Shown here piece by piece: positions 59,937 through 64,000 of a DNA stretch of 64,000 bases (positions are counted from its first letter, which is position 1; the number at the start of each line of letters is the position of its first letter). A model generated the notes under the pieces. That model was not told the origin of the DNA. It did not search any database and saw only the letters and a list, made by a program, of their open reading frames with translations. The position numbers and the translations under genes are program-made. Origin of the DNA: Prevotella sp. UBA2809 (lineage in GTDB: Bacteria > Bacteroidota > Bacteroidia > Bacteroidales > Bacteroidaceae); the NCBI GenBank assembly GCA_002351725.1, contig DEHD01000025.1:64353-128352 (forward strand), written 5' to 3'.

Positions 59937-59960
59937 CGCATCTGTATGAGAACAGATGCG
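59937..59960. other. Hairpin in the 290-base region before the GT4 gene
   Basis: CGCATCTGT (59937-59945) and ACAGATGCG (59952-59960) form a perfect 9-bp stem with a 6-base loop and no T-tract. The rest of 59861-60106 is A/T-rich with nothing recognised. Confidence 0.45.
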
Positions 59961-60106
59961 ACTAAAAATATACCTATACCTTTAATTATATCAATATAAT
60001 CCTGTCGCACTTTATTTGTCAAGTTCATCATTTACAATGCAAAAATAGTATTTTTATTTAATTTCTCCAAACAATACCATTTATTTTAAAAAAAGTTGGT
60101 AAACAT

Positions 60107-60137
60107 TTTGCTTATTTTTTAGTTATTTGTATCTTTG
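60107..60137 (+). promoter_or_regulatory. Promoter of the GT4 gene
   Basis: TTTG at 60107-60110, a 19-base spacer and TATCTTTG at 60130-60137, a full consensus match 13 bases before the ATG at 60151. Confidence 0.78.
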
Positions 60138-60150
60138 CAGAAAAAACGTT

Positions 60151-61332
60151 ATGAAGATTGCTATTCTGACTTCTGGTACTCTTCCGGTACCTGCCGTACA
60201 AGGAGGAGCTGTAGAAAACCTTATAGACTTTTGTTTGGAGTATAATGCAGAACACCAATTGCATAATATAACCGTTTATAGTGTCTACAATTCAGCTCTG
60301 AAAAGATACAAATTTACTGATACAAAATATAATAAATATATTTATTTCAAAACCAATAATTGGTGGGGCAAAATCTGGAAAAGAGTATATCTGCAAAAAC
60401 ACGGAGGCCAAGAATACTATCATTATTCTGTAGAATATTTCCTTGATAAAGCACTAAAACATATCAAAAGACATGACTACGATATTGTTATTATAGAGAA
60501 TCGACCAGCATTCTCACTAAAACTACGAGAAAAAACGCATGCCAAACTAGTATTACATCAAGAAAATGATTTTCTAAATACAAAAGTACCTCAATATCAA
60601 GATATATATGATTCATTTGGCCTAATCATCAATACATCTACATTTATTACAGAAAGGGTAAAATTAATAAACAAAGAAGATTCTAAATGTCGAACTGTGC
60701 TGAATGGGATAGATACCAACAAATTCTATCAAGCTACATGTATACCAAGACAACAGCTAGGGCTTTGTGATAACGATTTTGTAATTGTATATAGTGGTCG
60801 ATTGACTAAAGAAAAAGGTATTCTTCAACTCATCCAGGCAATCAATCAATTAAAAAACATCCATAATATAAAACTATTGATAATTGGCGCTAGTGCGTAT
60901 GGAAAAGACGAGCACCCGACTGCCTTTGTCAAGAAACTCATAGAAGAGTCGGCCTCAATTAAAGACCAAGTCATATTCACAGGTTTTATTAATTACCAGA
61001 TGATACCATCATATCTTAAGGTGGGCAATATTGCCGTTGTACCATCTATGTGGGAAGAACCATTCGGGCTTACAGTCGTTGAAGCAATGGCTGCAGGGCT
61101 ACCTCTTATAACAACACGCAGTGGAGGAATTCCAGAAATCTGCGAAGGAGTTGCGACCATTCTTGAAAGAGAAAACATTGTAGAAGAACTTACAACAGCC
61201 ATAACTAAGCTTTACAAAAATCCAGAGAAACGCAAACAGATGTCGATAGCATCACTCTATCGCTCTAAGATGTTTGACAAAGAAATATACACCAAGAAAT
61301 TCTTTGAAGCATTAGAAGAAATAAAAGAATAA
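60151..61332 (+). CDS. Family 4 glycosyltransferase
   Basis: A 393-residue GT-B enzyme. The N-terminal glycine loop VPAVQGGAVENLID accepts substrate, VYSGRLTKEKGILQLIQAI near 215 begins the nucleotide-binding half, and PSMWEEPFGLTVVEAMAAGLP near 305 is the E-x7-E motif of GT4 enzymes. The sugar transferred is unknown. It has its own promoter, separate from the upstream operon. Confidence 0.9.
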   Translation: MKIAILTSGTLPVPAVQGGAVENLIDFCLEYNAEHQLHNITVYSVYNSALKRYKFTDTKYNKYIYFKTNNWWGKIWKRVYLQKHGGQEYYHYSVEYFLDKALKHIKRHDYDIVIIENRPAFSLKLREKTHAKLVLHQENDFLNTKVPQYQDIYDSFGLIINTSTFITERVKLINKEDSKCRTVLNGIDTNKFYQATCIPRQQLGLCDNDFVIVYSGRLTKEKGILQLIQAINQLKNIHNIKLLIIGASAYGKDEHPTAFVKKLIEESASIKDQVIFTGFINYQMIPSYLKVGNIAVVPSMWEEPFGLTVVEAMAAGLPLITTRSGGIPEICEGVATILERENIVEELTTAITKLYKNPEKRKQMSIASLYRSKMFDKEIYTKKFFEALEEIKE

Positions 61333-61394
61333 TATTTTTATTTGCGAAAACACAAATTATAAGAAATAAAGACAAACTTGTCACAACAAATAAT

Positions 61395-62486
61395 TCATCT
61401 TCCACCCGTCATCACGGAACATATAAGAGGAGAAAACTTATCAATGGCTTTATATATTATTAAACAAAGAATTATTACAATTATTGGCATCACAAAATAA
61501 ATTAATAAGACCATAATAGGAGATTCTGGTCGGAGGTACATAATAATAATTTTAGTCACTTTACCCAGAAAAAGATTATGAAGTGCATAAACAAAGAAAC
61601 TAGCACCTATCAGGAAATTATTGACTTGAATCTTATTGTTTCTCAATAACAAAGATACCAAGTATACAATAGATACCATTCCAAATAACACTCCCACATT
61701 ATGCAATGCCGCATTATACGATTCAGTCTTTGACACTGCATCAACTATTGCAATGCCAAAATAGATAAATGGTATCAACTGCCATTTGCTAATCATACCA
61801 ACAAAGTTAAACCTATTAATTCCGAAATACGCACCTAAAGGGAAGAAAAAAAGTGACTGATGGCATAAACCCGGGAAACCAAATTTATCACCCAATGTAA
61901 AGAACCATATTATTCCTAGAACTATAATAGTTCCTAATTTAAGTCTCTTAATCAGCCACCAAATTATTGGCGACAATAAAACCAACACCATTAAATCTCT
62001 TATAAACCATAATGGAGTATTAATAGGATTAGCGGGCCCTGACATTGAAATTGGAAGATTTGTAACCCAAAATGAGCTCAGAAAAGAGGTTATATCAACA
62101 CGATATTCTTTTAACAGAGGGAAAAAACGTATTACCTTAGGATGTACTTGGATTAATAATATCATAAACCCCACGAAGTTCCAAATCAAATACGGGACTA
62201 ACAATGTCTTAACACGTTTTTTTAATTTGCCTAGATATATTTCCTTAGAGAAATCTGAATTAAAAAAAAACAAGAAACCCGATATAAAGAAAAACAATGG
62301 AACACAGATATCAGCAAAGACGGAACTAAACAAATTAATCACGAATGCGACAATAGGCCATCTATCATATCTGATAACAGTCCCCTGAATATTCATAACA
62401 AGAATATTACCATGAATAAGAACGACCCCCACAATTAATGGAAATCGAAGATAGCTAATGGTTTTTGACAAAAGAGAATCGTTCAT
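61395..62486 (-). CDS. Family 3 acyltransferase
   Basis: A 363-residue membrane protein with about ten hydrophobic segments. The start SLLSKTISYLRFPLIVGVVLIHGN carries the conserved Arg and His (LIHGN), and VPLFFFISGFLFFF follows as in the OafA/YiaH group. Likely transfers an acyl group to an exported sugar. It shares the minus strand and a 17-base gap with the sulfatase-fold gene, so the two form a unit. Confidence 0.85.
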   Translation of the reverse strand: MNDSLLSKTISYLRFPLIVGVVLIHGNILVMNIQGTVIRYDRWPIVAFVINLFSSVFADICVPLFFFISGFLFFFNSDFSKEIYLGKLKKRVKTLLVPYLIWNFVGFMILLIQVHPKVIRFFPLLKEYRVDITSFLSSFWVTNLPISMSGPANPINTPLWFIRDLMVLVLLSPIIWWLIKRLKLGTIIVLGIIWFFTLGDKFGFPGLCHQSLFFFPLGAYFGINRFNFVGMISKWQLIPFIYFGIAIVDAVSKTESYNAALHNVGVLFGMVSIVYLVSLLLRNNKIQVNNFLIGASFFVYALHNLFLGKVTKIIIMYLRPESPIMVLLIYFVMPIIVIILCLIIYKAIDKFSPLICSVMTGGR

Positions 62487-62503
62487 ATCATCAAAATTTG
62501 AAG

Positions 62504-64000
62504 TTATTGGGCAAAAAAATCTCCATTAATAATCATATCTGAGATCTCAGAGGTTTTCGCACTAACAGAACTCGTATACAATGGATTTAAAAGCGTGTAC
62601 CCTAATCCTCTCCAAGGATATTCAATAGCGAGCAAATCCAACAACGTTGTAAATAAATCCAATTGATGGTATTCACCTTTCCATGCACTATTCACATCTA
62701 CATTTCCATTAATAAAAAATAATGGAGTATGACTAGAGATTTGTCCACTCATACCTAACATATCCAAATGAGCATAATGGTCAGATGCCAAAATAATTAA
62801 AGAATTATCATATAATCCTTTTTCTTTTAATGATTCAAAATACGCTTTCAACTGAGAATCTAGAAAATGACAAGAATTCAAGTAATTCTTATACAACTCA
62901 TTTACAGAATGAGTACCTTTAAAGGAATCATCACCCGCATATTTATTGTATGGAGAGTGGGTAGATAGACTAAGAATCAAAGAGAAGAAAGGTTCTTTAA
63001 TTTCGTCTACATGACGAGAGGCAAACTGAAAGATTAACTGATCATCGATTGTTCTAGGCTGTCCATTCACAATATCTTCAAGCCAATAAGCATTATCTAT
63101 ACCATAGGCAACATTCATCTCTGATTGTTGCCAAAGGTTGGGAGTTGTTGGAGAAATAATTTCAGAATACTTAATACCCATTTCTGATTTTAATAACTTT
63201 GGCAATGATGGCAAAATATTATCTTTAACTTGACCAACAGTCATTCGATAACGCAATGGTAATATTCCTGTCATATAGATAAATTGACCATCACCGGACT
63301 CTCCACATCCTATATCAGAAATCATATTCCCATTATAATAAATATTTGAATCTCTCTTTAAAGAATTTAGAAATGGCGTAACCTCCTTACCATCAACTTT
63401 TAAATCAATTGGAGCGGAAAGGAAAGATTCCAAAAGAATAAATATAACATTTTTAATATTAGGGTTACGTTGGTGATTTGTTGACCTCAAAGAATGATCA
63501 GAATAGTATTTCTCAATTTGCTTTTTCTGTTCCTCTGACAACTGCGTCACATGAAACATATCATATAACTCGAATAATAAGACTCTAACACATCCTGTTT
63601 GGAAATGAGCTAGATTAGGAGTACCACCTCGAACAGAATCGTAAAGGAACTCATGAGCTCGGAACTTAAATAATTCCCAATTATTCCTATAATGAGGATG
63701 AATAAAATGATAAGCAGAATAAGCCACAAAAGTTAGCATTATAGAACAAACTGGTATTAGTAACAATCGCAGTACATACTCTTTACGAATTCGACATGGC
63801 CCTGTTCTATTATACACAACTACAAAAAGGATGGCAGAAAAGACATAAAAAAAATCATACCAATAAAAAGCAGACAATATACTATTTACAACAAGTCCAT
63901 CTGCTAAGCCATGCGCCTCACCTATAGCAGACAAAGACATGTATTGAAAGAAAAACTTTCCATACATCACATTTACGAATGACCACAAAAGTGTTATTAT
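62504..64000 (-). CDS. LtaS-like sulfatase-fold phosphoglycerol transferase (5' end outside window)
   Basis: At least 498 residues read in from the window edge without a visible start. Two or more N-terminal membrane helices are seen, then an extracellular alkaline-phosphatase-fold domain. IFILLESFLSAP holds the first metal Glu, GCGESGDGQFIYMTG is the nucleophile loop, where a Ser appears to replace the usual Thr, and LASDHYAHLD supplies Asp-His metal ligands. Relatives are lipoteichoic-acid synthases and phosphoglycerol or phosphoethanolamine transferases. In a Gram-negative glycan locus it probably decorates the polysaccharide or lipid A-like acceptor. Confidence 0.82.
   Translation of the reverse strand: MITLLWSFVNVMYGKFFFQYMSLSAIGEAHGLADGLVVNSILSAFYWYDFFYVFSAILFVVVYNRTGPCRIRKEYVLRLLLIPVCSIMLTFVAYSAYHFIHPHYRNNWELFKFRAHEFLYDSVRGGTPNLAHFQTGCVRVLLFELYDMFHVTQLSEEQKKQIEKYYSDHSLRSTNHQRNPNIKNVIFILLESFLSAPIDLKVDGKEVTPFLNSLKRDSNIYYNGNMISDIGCGESGDGQFIYMTGILPLRYRMTVGQVKDNILPSLPKLLKSEMGIKYSEIISPTTPNLWQQSEMNVAYGIDNAYWLEDIVNGQPRTIDDQLIFQFASRHVDEIKEPFFSLILSLSTHSPYNKYAGDDSFKGTHSVNELYKNYLNSCHFLDSQLKAYFESLKEKGLYDNSLIILASDHYAHLDMLGMSGQISSHTPLFFINGNVDVNSAWKGEYHQLDLFTTLLDLLAIEYPWRGLGYTLLNPLYTSSVSAKTSEISDMIINGDFFAQ

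Noticed and set aside
1..64000. Mobile elements, integrase sites, tRNA or rRNA genes
   Set aside because: Looked for in all intergenic regions; no transposase, integrase, terminal repeats or cloverleaf-like sequence was recognised.

Overview
The window looks like chromosomal DNA of a Bacteroidales bacterium, most likely Prevotella or a close relative. The basis is protein content and promoter style: a bamD-rpoZ-DUF4293 cluster, a family-14121-type putative porin, a DUF4468 protein, a zinc-free type B L31, class III anaerobic ribonucleotide reductase with rubrerythrin, a CBM20-fused MalQ, and many genes preceded by the Bacteroidota promoter TTTG-N19..21-TAnnTTTG. No rRNA, tRNA, insertion sequence, integrase or CRISPR array was seen. 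Species-level placement is not possible from reading alone.

Layout. 1-3.2 kb: cell-surface genes (start of an exported protein, a Wzi-type outer-membrane capsule protein, a histidine-rich secreted protein) and a histidine phosphatase. 3.2-8.1 kb: HdeD-like membrane protein, uridine kinase, a uracil-DNA-glycosylase-fold protein, an exported EEP nuclease/phosphatase, L31, glutathione peroxidase and thioredoxin reductase. 8.1-13 kb: a membrane-anchored hybrid two-component regulator without a sensor domain, a sodium/solute symporter and TrpB2. 13-22.6 kb: a beta-barrel protein, DUF4293-RpoZ-BamD, UvrB, DUF4468, a small membrane protein, a large putative porin, MenA and an HD hydrolase. 22.5-31 kb: pseudouridine synthase, UxaC, asparaginase, NrdG/NrdD, rubrerythrin and a UDP-GlcNAc 2-epimerase. 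31-40 kb: a structured RNA ahead of riboflavin synthase, a HAD phosphatase, MalQ, MltG, GlnS, a TPR protein and DedA. 40-43.6 kb: a GDP-L-fucose operon (GDP-mannose pyrophosphorylase, Gmd, Fcl) closed by a strong bidirectional terminator shared with xylulokinase.

45.2-64 kb is an exopolysaccharide/O-polysaccharide locus. It opens with a stand-alone receiver protein and a sugar-phosphate transferase carrying its own degenerate receiver-like N-terminus. Next come a half-length TolC-like protein, a Wzc-like chain-length protein whose kinase domain looks dead, a Wzy-like polymerase, several family 2 glycosyltransferases (two of them tandem membrane-bound paralogues), a Wzx flippase, a DUF6625 protein, an acyltransferase and an SGNH hydrolase. 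A second part carries a GT4 glycosyltransferase, another acyltransferase and an LtaS-like sulfatase-fold phosphotransferase cut by the window edge. With the GDP-fucose genes 2 kb upstream, the locus suggests a fucose-containing, O-acylated and possibly phospho-decorated surface glycan.

The points most worth a second look are the receiver/pseudo-receiver control module at the head of the glycan locus, two identically spaced inverted-repeat modules between nrdD and rubrerythrin, an unassigned roughly 190-nt structured RNA before ribE, and heptamer repeat arrays at divergent promoters, one of which is spliced in frame into fcl.
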